This document shows positions 23,561-32,788 of a stretch of 34,946 nt of DNA, one piece after another. The stretch comes from Candidatus Albibeggiatoa sp. nov. BB20. Its GTDB lineage: Bacteria; Pseudomonadota; Gammaproteobacteria; Beggiatoales; Beggiatoaceae. The DNA is taken from the NCBI GenBank assembly GCA_016744725.1, contig JADGDW010000021.1:1-34946 (forward strand), in the 5' to 3' direction. Below the pieces are notes generated by a model. The model saw only the letters and a list, made by a program, of their open reading frames with translations, was not told where the DNA came from and searched no databases. The translations under genes and the position numbers were made by a program. Within the stretch, counting starts at the first letter, position 1. Every line of letters begins with the position of its first letter.

Positions 23561-24382
23561 ATGACGACATTATTTGATTTTATTCTGCGCTATCTTCGCG
23601 CAACATGGTTAGGCTTTATTGGTCCTTTTCAAGATGCTTATACCCACCGCTATTTGCTATTATTGCTTATAAAACGGGATATTGTTAACCGTACATCAGG
23701 CACATGGCTAGGCGATATTTGGTTATTGATACAACCAGCATTACAAATTGTTGGTTTTTGGTTTTTGTTAGATATTGTCCTTAAAATCAAATTTCCTAAT
23801 AAAGTCCCATTTGTTGAATATTTCTTATTGGGTATGTTGCCGTGGTTATTTATTTCTGAAGTCTTATCCCGCTGTTTAACAGTGCTACGCGAGTTTGGCG
23901 GCCTGTACCAACGTGCAGTATTCCCAATCATCATTTTACCATTATTACCACTCAGTCTTTCGGCCATTTTATACAGTATTGTGATGGCCTTAGTAACGGG
24001 CTTATTGGCAGGCTATGAACATACTTTTTCAGGTTTTATCCTGATTTATGTGATTGCATTATGGATGATTCCAATCTGTTATTTATTGGCAGTGATTGGC
24101 TTATTTTTGAAAGATGTGGCGCAGCTCTTCCCCTTCCTAATCACAGTGACTTTATATCTCACCCCTATTTTATACCTACCTGAATTGATGCCAGAACCGC
24201 TACAATGGATTTTAGTGATTAACCCTATAGCTGATATTATGGCTTTGATTCATGCGCTGACACAGGGTTTAGCATGGGAATGGGGTAATATTGTGCGACC
24301 TGTTGGACTGTGGTTATTATTGTTAGGCCCTGCGTGGGCAATTTATCACCGAGCACAACCACATATTCGGGAAATGCTATAA
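23561..24382 (+). CDS. ABC-2 type polysaccharide-export permease (Wzm/TagG/KpsM-like)
   Basis: A 273-residue inner-membrane protein with six predicted spans. The opening segment YRYLLLLLIKRDIVNRTSGTW-like region (residues about 31-50) with KRDI..R is the amphipathic start of ABC-2 permeases that export O-antigen, teichoic acid or capsule. LGMLPWLFISEVL, FPIIILPLLPL, FLKDVAQLFPFLITVTLYLTPILY and INPIADIM are family-typical. I start it at ATG 23561, since an upstream in-frame ATG (23525) lies in a palindromic repeat and gives an atypical polar extension; neither has a clear ribosome site. The cognate ATPase (Wzt/KpsT) is not adjacent, so it must be supplied from elsewhere. Confidence 0.85.
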   Translation: MTTLFDFILRYLRATWLGFIGPFQDAYTHRYLLLLLIKRDIVNRTSGTWLGDIWLLIQPALQIVGFWFLLDIVLKIKFPNKVPFVEYFLLGMLPWLFISEVLSRCLTVLREFGGLYQRAVFPIIILPLLPLSLSAILYSIVMALVTGLLAGYEHTFSGFILIYVIALWMIPICYLLAVIGLFLKDVAQLFPFLITVTLYLTPILYLPELMPEPLQWILVINPIADIMALIHALTQGLAWEWGNIVRPVGLWLLLLGPAWAIYHRAQPHIREML

Positions 24383-24825
24383 ACTAAAATTTGGCTTACC
24401 CATCGCTTTATTTGCGTAGGCCATTTTCAGGTTTAGGGTAAAGATTAAAAAAATTTATCGCGCTAAGATGGAGTGAATATTAAAATCTAATTTCACTTTA
24501 AGAGTTTAAAAACATTCATTAAAACCCCATCACCTAAACCTCTCTATACCCTCATAGAACTGAAATATACTAGTATTATTTGATTTAATTCTGGTAGAAT
24601 ACCGCACTTGTGATTTGTCTGCGTGACAGATGAATTACAACAGAATACTAAGTTTTGATTTGATGTCGATGAATTTGCAGAAATTTTTAGCACCTCATCA
24701 AACAAACTTATTGATAGCGAGAGACTTGCAGCACCTAAAAATCAGTAAACAGGTCACTTGATTTGAGGTATGATATATAAAAAGTCGTAACTCAGACCAT
24801 AAATAAAATGAATGGATGATACAGA
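24383..24825. other. 443-bp intergenic region upstream of nuoG
   Basis: AT-rich, no gene recognised. It must carry the promoter for the nuoG-M cluster if that is a separate transcription unit. TATGAT at 24766-24771, followed by ATATAAAA, could be a -10 region, but no good -35 is seen. No palindrome of the AGGACTG family is present here. Confidence 0.5.
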
Positions 24826-27153
24826 ATGGCAACCATTGAAATAGACGGTAAACCATACGAAGCACAACCCGGTCAAATGTTGATTGAAGTTGCAGACGCG
24901 AATGGGATTAATATTCCACGTTTCTGTTATCACAAGAAACTTTCAGTAGCAGCAAACTGTCGCATGTGTTTGGTCGAAGTTGAAAAAGCACCAAAACCAA
25001 TGCCAGCTTGTGCAACGCCCGTTATGAACGGCATGAAAGCTTGGACTAAATCAACCAAAGCGTTGGCAGCACAAAAATCAGTGATGGAATTTTTGCTGAT
25101 AAATCACCCCTTAGACTGTCCTATCTGTGACCAAGGCGGTGAGTGTGAATTGCAAGATATTGCAGTTGGCTATGGTGGTGATGCTTCACGCTATCAAGAA
25201 CAAAAACGGGTTGTATTTGATAAAAATATTGGTCCTTTAATCGCCACAGAAATGACGCGCTGTATTCACTGTACGCGCTGTGTCCGCTTCGGTATTGAGA
25301 TTGCGGGCGTACAAGAAATGGGTTCAACAGGTCGTGGTGATAGCACTTTAATCGGCACTTATATTCAAAAGAGTGTGGATTCCGAATTATCAGGTAATGT
25401 GGTTGATTTGTGCCCAGTGGGCGCATTAACTGCGAAACCTTCTCGTTTTGTCGCTCGTGCTTGGGAAATGCAACAAGCCGAGTCAATCGCCCCTCATGAT
25501 AGCTTAGGCTCAAATGTCTATGTACATATGCGTCGTGGTGAAGTGTTGCGAGTCGCACCTAAAGATAATGAAGCCGTAAACGAAGTCTGGTTATCTGACC
25601 GTGATCGTTTTAGTTATCAAGGTTTAACAGCGGAAGACCGTTTGACTAAGCCTATGATTAAGCAAGATGGCGAATGGCAACAAACCGATTTAGAAACTGC
25701 TCTAGCTTTTGCTGTTGATGGTTTAAAACAAGTCATTAGTTCTAGTTCTGCAAGTGATGTGGGTGCGTTAGCCTTTCCAACTGCGACTGTAGAAGAACTC
25801 TATTTATTACAGAAATTGATGCGCGGCATTGGTGTGAATAATATTGATCACCGTTTACGTCAGACTGATTTCTCAGACCAAGATGCAGCCCCTTTATATC
25901 CTGCTTTAGGTCAGGCAGTTAGTGATATTGAAGCCAGCAACAGTATTTTAGTGATTGGCTCAAATCTACGCAAAGAACATCCTCTGATTAATCACCGTGT
26001 CAACAAAGCCAGTAGAAAAGGCGCAAGCGTAAGCTTTGTGAATCCTGTGAATTACACTTTTAATTATAAAGTGGCTCAGCAAGCAGTGGTTGCACCGTCT
26101 GATATAGTGGCAACATTAGCAGGTATTGCAAAAGCCTTAGGTGCTGAATTACCCAGTGGCTTAAGCAATATCAATGCAGATGAAACACAAACTGCGATTG
26201 CTGAAAGCATCAAATCGGGTGACAAGAAAACCATTTTATTAGGTAATATTGCCGCACAGCATACACAAGCCAGTGCGATTCGTGCCTTGGCAGTAGCGAT
26301 TGCTAAAGCATCGGGGGCAACATTAGGTTATTTGGCAGAATCTGCTAATAGTGCAGGCGCATGTCTAGCGGGTGTATTGCCTCACCGTAAAGCGGCGGGT
26401 GAATCGGCGAGCAAAGGTTTAGATGCACAAGCGATGTTAACTGATGGCTTAAAAGCGTATGTTTTATTAGGTACAGAGCCAGAATTAGACAGTAACCTTG
26501 CTAGCAGCACAGTAGTTGAAAGTCTTAAACAAGCGGCATTTACTGTGAGCCTAAGTGCGTATGCCAGTGACACAACTAAAGAATATGCTAATGTATTATT
26601 ACCGATTGCAGCATTTACTGAAACCTCAGGCACATATGTGAATTTGGAAGGTCAATGGCAAAGCTTTAATGGTGTGGTTGCGCCTAAGGGTGATGCACGT
26701 CCTGCTTGGAAAATCTTACGGGTTTTAGGTAACTTGTTTGATGTTGAGGGCTTTGATTACACCGATTCAACTCAAGTACGTGATGAATTAAAAGCGGCTG
26801 TGGGTGATAAACAGGCTGATAACATGGCAACAACTCAAATCGCAAGCTTAAATGGCTCTAGCGATGGTATTCAGTTAATTACTGAAACACCGATGTATGC
26901 TGTTGATAGCTTGGTTAGACGCTCAAGTGCATTACAAAGCACAACAGATAGCAAGCGTGCTGGCAATATTTATCTGAATCCAAGTTTTGCACAGCAGAAA
27001 GGCTTAAGCGCAGAAGGTCAAGCGAAAGTGAGTCAGAATGGGACAGAAATTACTTTGCCTGTAATGATTGATGAACGTATTCCTGATAACTGTGTACTTT
27101 TATATAGTGCTGAAATCAGTGCTAATGGACAAGTTGAAGTGAGTGCGGGTTAA
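24826..27153 (+). CDS. nuoG: NADH-quinone oxidoreductase subunit G
   Basis: Largest hydrophilic-arm subunit of respiratory complex I, passing electrons from NADH along iron-sulfur clusters. The N-terminal ferredoxin domain has Cys34, Cys45, Cys48, Cys62 for a 2Fe-2S cluster. Next come His94, Cys98, Cys101, Cys107 (His-ligated 4Fe-4S) and Cys146, Cys149, Cys152, Cys196 (4Fe-4S). The remaining 550 residues are the molybdopterin-oxidoreductase-like domain without catalytic function. At 775 residues it is shorter than the E. coli protein (about 900) and like the compact type of many other proteobacteria. It is the first gene of the local cluster: nuoF does not precede it, a 443-bp gap does. The start ATG fits the family. 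Confidence 0.97.
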   Translation: MATIEIDGKPYEAQPGQMLIEVADANGINIPRFCYHKKLSVAANCRMCLVEVEKAPKPMPACATPVMNGMKAWTKSTKALAAQKSVMEFLLINHPLDCPICDQGGECELQDIAVGYGGDASRYQEQKRVVFDKNIGPLIATEMTRCIHCTRCVRFGIEIAGVQEMGSTGRGDSTLIGTYIQKSVDSELSGNVVDLCPVGALTAKPSRFVARAWEMQQAESIAPHDSLGSNVYVHMRRGEVLRVAPKDNEAVNEVWLSDRDRFSYQGLTAEDRLTKPMIKQDGEWQQTDLETALAFAVDGLKQVISSSSASDVGALAFPTATVEELYLLQKLMRGIGVNNIDHRLRQTDFSDQDAAPLYPALGQAVSDIEASNSILVIGSNLRKEHPLINHRVNKASRKGASVSFVNPVNYTFNYKVAQQAVVAPSDIVATLAGIAKALGAELPSGLSNINADETQTAIAESIKSGDKKTILLGNIAAQHTQASAIRALAVAIAKASGATLGYLAESANSAGACLAGVLPHRKAAGESASKGLDAQAMLTDGLKAYVLLGTEPELDSNLASSTVVESLKQAAFTVSLSAYASDTTKEYANVLLPIAAFTETSGTYVNLEGQWQSFNGVVAPKGDARPAWKILRVLGNLFDVEGFDYTDSTQVRDELKAAVGDKQADNMATTQIASLNGSSDGIQLITETPMYAVDSLVRRSSALQSTTDSKRAGNIYLNPSFAQQKGLSAEGQAKVSQNGTEITLPVMIDERIPDNCVLLYSAEISANGQVEVSAG

Positions 27154-27172
27154 TATCATAACTTGACTTTTT

Positions 27173-27211
27173 AGGACTGACAAAACTCTAGATTTTAGGA
27201 CTGTCAGTCCT
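27173..27211. repeat. AGGACTG-type palindrome pair between nuoG and nuoH
   Basis: AGGACTGACAAAACTCT (27173-27189, decayed) and AGGACTGTCAGTCCT (27197-27211, perfect), the second followed by TTTT. On RNA the second could form a small hairpin with a U tract, so partial termination or processing is conceivable. Confidence 0.7.
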
Positions 27212-27353
27212 TTTGACACAATTTAAATACCTTTCATTGTATAAAATTAAGTTGATTTACAGGATAATGAACAGTGTTTGTAATGTTTCAGGTTTGACGA
27301 CCTTCAGAACAGCAACATTGACGAATTTTAAAAACTAAACGGAACTAATCAGT

Positions 27354-28394
27354 ATGTGGGACATTGTTTACGACAACTCACCCCTTCCTTATGAGTTGAC
27401 ATTTGTGTTAGTGACACTGGTTCAAATTGTCATTTTGGTAGGCCCATTGATGGGTGCTGTAGCCTATTACACACTTGCAGAACGTAAAGTGATTGGCTTT
27501 ATGCAATTGCGTATTGGCCCTAACCGTGTAGGGTTTTTTGGCTTAGGTCAACCGCTTGCTGATGCATTCAAGTTAATGTTTAAAGAAATTGTCATTCCAT
27601 CTAGTTCGAATAAATTTCTATTTGTCATTGCACCAATTTTATCTTTAGCACCTGCATTAGCCGCTTGGGCTGTTATACCATTTGCAGAAGGTTGGGTCGT
27701 ATCCGACATTAACGCGGGCTTACTTTATGTCTTAGCCATGACTTCTGTTGGTGTTTACGGCGTGATTATCGCAGGTTGGGCATCAAATTCTAAATATGCG
27801 TTTTTGGGCGCAATGCGTTCCGCAGCACAGATTATTGCGTATGAAATTGCGATGGGCTTCACCTTAGTGGGCGTATTAATGATGTCCAATAGTTTGAACT
27901 TAAGCGACATTGTTAATGGTCAATCAGGTGGTATTTTACACTGGTACTTCTTACCTTTGTTCCCACTATTTGTTATTTATTTCATCTCAGGTGTAGCAGA
28001 AACTAACCGTGCACCATTCGATGTTGCAGAGGGTGAATCTGAAATTGTGGCGGGTTTCCACGTTGAATACTCGGGCATGTTGTTCTCCACATTCTTCTTA
28101 GCTGAATATGCCAACATGATTTTAATCGGTATGCTTGCAACCTTGATGTTTATGGGTGGCTGGTTATCTCCGTTCCAAGGTACACCGCTTGAAGCTATGT
28201 TTGCTTTTGTACCCTCAATTTTTTGGTTATTTGGTAAGCTTTCATTCTTCTTACTCTTATTCTTATGGTTCAGAGCCACTTTTCCCCGTTATCGTTATGA
28301 CCAAATCATGCGCTTGGGTTGGAAAGTGTTTATTCCTATCACCTTAGTGTGGATAGTTGTTGTTGGTATTGCTAAATTGATGTTAACTGCCTAA
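27354..28394 (+). CDS. nuoH: NADH-quinone oxidoreductase subunit H
   Basis: Membrane subunit joining the hydrophilic and membrane arms of complex I and forming much of the quinone channel. The 346 residues have about eight spans. Family motifs are present: YTLAERKVIGFMQLRIGPNRVG (about 40-62, a quinone-site loop), the acidic loop AETNRAPFDVAEGESEIVAGFHVEYSG (about 217-242), and FLWFRATFPRYRYDQIMRLGWK near the end. Length is normal. It is 200 nt after nuoG, a gap that holds a palindrome pair, and 12 nt before nuoI. Confidence 0.97.
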   Translation: MWDIVYDNSPLPYELTFVLVTLVQIVILVGPLMGAVAYYTLAERKVIGFMQLRIGPNRVGFFGLGQPLADAFKLMFKEIVIPSSSNKFLFVIAPILSLAPALAAWAVIPFAEGWVVSDINAGLLYVLAMTSVGVYGVIIAGWASNSKYAFLGAMRSAAQIIAYEIAMGFTLVGVLMMSNSLNLSDIVNGQSGGILHWYFLPLFPLFVIYFISGVAETNRAPFDVAEGESEIVAGFHVEYSGMLFSTFFLAEYANMILIGMLATLMFMGGWLSPFQGTPLEAMFAFVPSIFWLFGKLSFFLLLFLWFRATFPRYRYDQIMRLGWKVFIPITLVWIVVVGIAKLMLTA

Positions 28395-28406
28395 GGGGAA
28401 TTGATA

Positions 28407-28895
28407 ATGAGTGCAGCGGTTAATTATGTTAAAAGCTTATTTTTATTGGAATTGCTTAAAGGAATGCGCTTAACAGGTCGCTTCTTTTTTGAACGCAAAA
28501 TCTGTATCCAATACCCTGAAGAAAAAACCCCTTTATCACATCGGTTTCGTGGGCAGCACGCATTAAGACGTTATGCTAATGGCGAAGAGCGGTGCATTGC
28601 ATGTAAACTATGTGAAGCCACTTGCCCCGCGTTAGCGATTACAATTGAATTAGGTGAACGTGAAGATGGGACTCGACGTACCACACGTTATGATATTGAT
28701 TTAACAAAATGTATTTTCTGTGGGTATTGCGAAGAATCCTGTCCCGTTGATTCTATTGTTGAAACGCCTATTTTTGAGTATCACGGTGAGCAACGTGGTG
28801 ATTTACTCATGACAAAAGAAAAATTATTGGCTGTCGGCGATAAAATGGAACAACAGTTAGCGGAAGACCGAGCTAAAGACGCAGCCTATCGTTAA
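28407..28895 (+). CDS. nuoI: NADH-quinone oxidoreductase subunit I
   Basis: Ferredoxin-like subunit of complex I carrying two 4Fe-4S clusters (N6a, N6b) that lead electrons toward N2. The 162 residues contain CIACKLCEATCP (Cys63, 66, 69, 73) and CIFCGYCEESCP (Cys102, 105, 108, 112). I chose ATG at 28407, with AAGGGGA seven nt upstream, over a TTG six nt earlier. The gene follows nuoH after 12 nt. It is of the shorter class compared with E. coli NuoI (180 residues). The next gene is not nuoJ but a MORN-repeat protein. Confidence 0.97.
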   Translation: MSAAVNYVKSLFLLELLKGMRLTGRFFFERKICIQYPEEKTPLSHRFRGQHALRRYANGEERCIACKLCEATCPALAITIELGEREDGTRRTTRYDIDLTKCIFCGYCEESCPVDSIVETPIFEYHGEQRGDLLMTKEKLLAVGDKMEQQLAEDRAKDAAYR

Positions 28896-28916
28896 ACATT
28901 TTTTAGGAGGATGGTT

Positions 28917-29624
28917 ATGCGTTGGTTGATAGCAGTTTTATTACTTTCATCAATGAGCTTTTCTGCGATAGCAGCAGAGGAAAAAGACAAAGCTTATTAT
29001 TCAAGTGGGGCAGTGCATTTTGAGTATGCGCGTTTGAATGGGCGCTTACACGGCACAACCAAAGAATATTTTGAAACGGGTGAATTAAAAGCCGAAGTCG
29101 TTTACAAAGATGGCAAATTAGAGTCAAAACGTGAATTTTTGCGTAACGGCAAGTTAAGTAATGAATTGCGGATTACAGGCGGTAAAAAGTATGAAACGCA
29201 AATTCAATATTATCCAACGGGTGAGCTATTTCGTGAACGTTCTTTAGTGAATGGGATTCGTGAAGGTTTAGAAACTGACTATTACCAAAACGGTAAGAAA
29301 AAAGCTGAGCGTCGTTACGAAAATGGTAAAAAAGAAGGTAACTCAAAAGGTTATCATAATAATGGTAACTTGCAAGGTGACTGGCAATTCTTAAACGGCG
29401 TCCCTGTTAGAGCTACTATTTATTATCGTACAGGCGAAAAATGGTTAGAGCATGAAGCGTTTGATGATAAGGGTAATCTAAATGGGATTACTTATGAATA
29501 TGGTAAAGACAGTGGCTTAATTGCTCGTCGCTTTTATGAGAACAACCAAATGGTTCGACGTGAACGGATTGAAGGGTTCATGGATCGGGTCATGATTTTC
29601 GTAAGTGATATATTTACGTTTTAA
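28917..29624 (+). CDS. Secreted MORN-repeat (MORN_2/YwqK-like) protein inside the nuo cluster
   Basis: A 235-residue protein with signal peptide MRWLIAVLLLSSMSFSAIAA. Start ATG at 28917 chosen: the ribosome site AGGAGG (28905-28910) is six nt upstream, while ATG 28911 directly abuts it. After the signal come about eight imperfect repeats of 20-24 residues with the theme Y-x-x-G-x-L/K...G (LHGTTKEYFETGELKAEVVY, REGLETDYYQNGKKKAERRY, KEGNSKGYHNNGNLQGDWQF), the MORN_2 pattern. Such proteins form elongated beta-meanders; some are annotated as antitoxins of the YwqK family but with little proof. It would sit in the periplasm. It starts 21 nt after nuoI and is followed by a palindrome pair and then nuoJ, so it is probably cotranscribed with complex I. 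A role in complex I assembly is a guess. Confidence 0.85.
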   Translation: MRWLIAVLLLSSMSFSAIAAEEKDKAYYSSGAVHFEYARLNGRLHGTTKEYFETGELKAEVVYKDGKLESKREFLRNGKLSNELRITGGKKYETQIQYYPTGELFRERSLVNGIREGLETDYYQNGKKKAERRYENGKKEGNSKGYHNNGNLQGDWQFLNGVPVRATIYYRTGEKWLEHEAFDDKGNLNGITYEYGKDSGLIARRFYENNQMVRRERIEGFMDRVMIFVSDIFTF

Positions 29625-29645
29625 GTTTTATAGTTAACATCTTTA

Positions 29646-29710
29646 AGGACTGGCAGTCCTGTGTCTTGAGCAAGCTAAATACTCTGTAAAAAGTAAGGGC
29701 TGCCAGTCCT
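29646..29710. repeat. AGGACTG-type palindrome pair between the MORN gene and nuoJ
   Basis: AGGACTGGCAGTCCT (29646-29660) and AGGGCTGCCAGTCCT (29696-29710), 50 bp apart, the same pairing as in the 116-bp MITEs. TATAGTT at 29629-29635 resembles the MITE left end; the right end is not recognisable, so this may be a decayed MITE. Confidence 0.75.
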
Positions 29711-29763
29711 CATAGTTTGTTTGGGTTTTAAAGGTTTCAATTTCAACAGTGTAAAGTACCACA

Positions 29764-30369
29764 ATGATAGAGAAATACATCTTTTATTTTTTCGCCGCAA
29801 TCCTAGTCTTTGCAGCCACAAGGGTGATTACTGTTAAAAACCCTGTCCATGCCGCATTATTCTTAGTATTAGGTTTCTTTTCATCCGCAGCAATATGGAT
29901 GTTACTACATGCTGAATTCTTAGCCATCGCGTTAATTCTGGTTTACGTGGGTGCGGTTATGGTGCTTTTCCTGTTTGTGATCATGATGTTAGATATAAAC
30001 ATCACGGTATTGCGAGAAGGCTTTGTAAGTTATCTTCCTATAGCACTACTTGTCGGTATCATCATTTTAATCGAAATGGGTTTAGTATTATGGAACGCCA
30101 GTACAGGTTTGGCGACCCCCGACGCGATAGCCGCATTTGGGAACTCTGATATACCGAATACCAAATTATTAGGTCATGCCTTATATACCACTTATGTTTA
30201 TCCTTTTGAGATAGCTGCCGCGATTTTATTAGTTGCGATGGTAGCTGCGATTGCTTTGACCATGCGTGAAAAACGTCAACATAAATACATTGCACCAGAA
30301 AAACAAGTGTACGTAAAACGTGAAGATTGTGTGCGTCTTGTGAAAATGGCATCAGAACCAAAGGACTAG
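29764..30369 (+). CDS. nuoJ: NADH-quinone oxidoreductase subunit J
   Basis: Membrane subunit of complex I next to NuoH, NuoA and NuoK; its third helix carries the pi-bulge linked to gating of proton transfer. The 201 residues have five hydrophobic segments. Typical sequences: VKNPVHAALFLVLGFFSSAAIWMLL and AEFLAIALILVYVGAVMVLFLFVIMML (about 51-77). The charged tail from about 167 (MREKRQHKYIAPEKQ) is cytoplasmic. It lies 139 nt after the MORN gene and four nt before the nuoK ATG, so nuoJ and nuoK are tightly coupled. Confidence 0.96.
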   Translation: MIEKYIFYFFAAILVFAATRVITVKNPVHAALFLVLGFFSSAAIWMLLHAEFLAIALILVYVGAVMVLFLFVIMMLDINITVLREGFVSYLPIALLVGIIILIEMGLVLWNASTGLATPDAIAAFGNSDIPNTKLLGHALYTTYVYPFEIAAAILLVAMVAAIALTMREKRQHKYIAPEKQVYVKREDCVRLVKMASEPKD

Positions 30370-30373
30370 ACTC

Positions 30374-30679
30374 ATGTTAATGTTATCTGACTTCTTAATT
30401 TTAGGTGCAGTATTATTCTGTTTAAGTGTTGCAGGCATGTTCTTAAACCGTAAAAACATGTTAATCATTTTGATGTGTATCGAATTGATGTTGTTATCTG
30501 TCAATATGAATTTCATTGCTTTTTCACACTTTAACGCAGACATTGCGGGTCAAATCTTCGTATTTTTCATTTTAACGGTGGCGGCTGCTGAGTCTGCCAT
30601 TGGTTTAGCAATTCTAATCGTCTTATTCCGTAATCGTGGCACGATTAACGTTGAAGATTTGGATTCGATGAAAGGCTAA
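30374..30679 (+). CDS. nuoK: NADH-quinone oxidoreductase subunit K
   Basis: Small three-helix membrane subunit of complex I (MrpC-like) on the proton path. The 101 residues are the normal family length. Glu37 in MCIELMLLSVNMNF and Glu72 in AAAESAIGLAILIVLFRNRG are the buried acidic residues expected in helices two and three. It starts four nt after nuoJ. A 103-nt spacer with decayed palindromes separates it from nuoL. Confidence 0.97.
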   Translation: MLMLSDFLILGAVLFCLSVAGMFLNRKNMLIILMCIELMLLSVNMNFIAFSHFNADIAGQIFVFFILTVAAAESAIGLAILIVLFRNRGTINVEDLDSMKG

Positions 30680-30699
30680 TGAATTTTTGATTGGTGCTC

Positions 30700-30739
30700 A
30701 GGATTGCCAGTTATTTTTCAAGGATTGATTGGCAGTCCT
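30700..30739. repeat. Decayed AGGACTG-type palindrome pair between nuoK and nuoL
   Basis: AGGATTGCCAGTTAT (30700-30714) and AGGATTGATTGGCAGTCCT (30721-30739) keep half-sites AGGATTG and GGCAGTCCT of the family core. Confidence 0.55.
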
Positions 30740-30782
30740 CAATGAGATACTGACAGATTTCAAGTTATTGGGATAAACATTT

Positions 30783-32765
30783 ATGCAAAATATGGAAAAC
30801 ATATATCTAGCCGCTGTGCTAGCCCCCTTAATTGGGTCGATTATTGCGGGGCTGTTCCCCGTGAGTCGCGCAAATGCACATCGCGTGACCATTTTAGGGG
30901 TTGGCATTGCATTCTTCTTGTCTGCGTATGTATTCAAACATATCGTTTTAGACGGCGGCGAAATTTATAATAAAACCCTTTATACATGGTTAGCAATTGG
31001 TGACCTCAAGTTAGAAGTTGGCTTCTTAGTTGACCAATTGACCGCAACCATGATGATGGTGGTGACATTTGTATCTTGGATGGTGCATATTTATACCATC
31101 GGTTACATGGAACATGATAAAGGTTATAACCGTTTCTTTAGTTATATTTCTTTATTCACCTTTGCGATGTTGATGTTAGTGATGTCTAACAACTTCATGC
31201 AATTATTCTTCGGTTGGGAAGCAGTCGGCTTAGTGTCTTACTTATTAATCGGTTTTTGGTATACAAAAGACACTGCGGTTTACGCAAACTTAAAAGCCTT
31301 CTTGGTGAATCGTGTCGGTGACTTTGGCTTCTTATTAGGGATTGCTTTAGTGTTAATGTATTTCGGCAGCTTAAACTATGCTGAAGTGTTCCATTATGTT
31401 GAAGCACATGAACATGACTTGATTGGCAAAACCATTGAAATCATTCCAGGGCAAGCTTGGGGCTTAATGACCGTCATCTGTGTTTTGCTATTCATTGGTG
31501 CAATGGGTAAGTCTGCACAGTTCCCATTACATGTTTGGTTACCTGACTCAATGGAAGGCCCAACACCTATTTCTGCATTAATCCATGCAGCAACCATGGT
31601 GACAGCGGGTATTTTCATGGTGGCGAGAATGTCACCAATGTATGAGTTGAGTACCACCGCGTTAAGCTTTATCTTATTCACAGGTGCAACCACAGCATTC
31701 TTTATGGGCTTACTTGGTTTAGTGCAAACAGATATTAAGCGGGTCGTTGCATACTCAACATTATCCCAATTGGGTTATATGACCGTTGCATTAGGTGCAT
31801 CTGCTTACGGCGCAGCGATTTTCCATTTAATGACTCATGCATTTTTTAAAGCCTTATTATTCTTGGCAGCAGGTTCAGTCATTATTGCGATGCATCACAA
31901 ACAAGATATGCGTGATATGGGTGGTTTGAAAAAATACATGCCTATCACTTATTGGACTTCTTTGATTGGTTCACTAGCATTAATTGGTTTCCCAGGTTTA
32001 GCAGGTTTCTACTCTAAGGATGCCATTATTGAAGCAGCTCACGCAGCACAGATGTCAGGTCATTTCGGTTGGACGGCTGACTATGCTTATTATGCGGTGT
32101 TATTAGGTGTGTTTATTACTGCTTTATATTCCTTCCGCTTGTTCTTCTTGGTGTTCCACGGTGAAGAGCGCATGGATGAACATACCAAAGAACATTTACA
32201 TGAACCCCCTTGGGTTGTGACTTTGCCTTTGATGTTGTTGGCGATTCCTTCTATTATCATTGGTGCATTAGCGATTGGCCCAATGTTGTACGGTCACTAT
32301 TTTGGTCACGCGATTCACGCAGCACATGGTGGTGGTCATGAATGGCATGGCGTTTGGGCATTTACCGTACATGGTTTAAGTCAACCTCCATTTATATTAG
32401 CAATGGGTGGTTTGATTGCAGCAGCATTAATGTATTGGCCTTTAGCCTTTATTCCTGCGTTTTTCAGAAAAATCCCAACATTCTTTGCAACTGCATTGAA
32501 ACCAATTCACTACGTTTTAGAGCAAAAATATGGCTTTGACCAATTTAATGAATGGTTCTTTGCTGGCGGTTCACGCGGTATCGGTAGCATTTTATGGAAA
32601 GCAGGCGATGTAACCTTGATTGATGGCATTGCAGTGAATGGCAGCGCAAAATCAATCGGCTGGTTAGCCTCAGTCGTTCGCCATTTACAAACGGGTTATC
32701 TCTACCACTACGCATTTGCCATGATTTTAGGTCTGGCAGTGTTGCTCGGTGTGTTTGTTCTCTAA
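30783..32765 (+). CDS. nuoL: NADH-quinone oxidoreductase subunit L
   Basis: Antiporter-like proton-pumping subunit at the far end of the complex I membrane arm, with the long lateral helix. At 660 residues it is of usual length with about 16 hydrophobic segments. Family motifs: FFGWEAVGLVSYLLIGFWY with the key Glu (about 145), GDFGFLLG, GAMGKSAQFPLHVWLPDSMEGPTP (Lys, about 239-262), SALIHAATMVTAG (His pair region), and THAFFKALLFLAAGSV (Lys). GGATA lies nine nt before the ATG; a second in-frame ATG at 30792 is possible. It is followed by nuoM after 23 nt. Confidence 0.97.
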   Translation: MQNMENIYLAAVLAPLIGSIIAGLFPVSRANAHRVTILGVGIAFFLSAYVFKHIVLDGGEIYNKTLYTWLAIGDLKLEVGFLVDQLTATMMMVVTFVSWMVHIYTIGYMEHDKGYNRFFSYISLFTFAMLMLVMSNNFMQLFFGWEAVGLVSYLLIGFWYTKDTAVYANLKAFLVNRVGDFGFLLGIALVLMYFGSLNYAEVFHYVEAHEHDLIGKTIEIIPGQAWGLMTVICVLLFIGAMGKSAQFPLHVWLPDSMEGPTPISALIHAATMVTAGIFMVARMSPMYELSTTALSFILFTGATTAFFMGLLGLVQTDIKRVVAYSTLSQLGYMTVALGASAYGAAIFHLMTHAFFKALLFLAAGSVIIAMHHKQDMRDMGGLKKYMPITYWTSLIGSLALIGFPGLAGFYSKDAIIEAAHAAQMSGHFGWTADYAYYAVLLGVFITALYSFRLFFLVFHGEERMDEHTKEHLHEPPWVVTLPLMLLAIPSIIIGALAIGPMLYGHYFGHAIHAAHGGGHEWHGVWAFTVHGLSQPPFILAMGGLIAAALMYWPLAFIPAFFRKIPTFFATALKPIHYVLEQKYGFDQFNEWFFAGGSRGIGSILWKAGDVTLIDGIAVNGSAKSIGWLASVVRHLQTGYLYHYAFAMILGLAVLLGVFVL

Positions 32766-32788
32766 GGCATTGAAAAGGAATACAACGA

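Noticed and set aside
28401..28406. TTG start for nuoI six nt upstream of the ATG
   Set aside because: The ribosome site AAGGGGA would be almost adjacent to TTG; the ATG at 28407 has better spacing.
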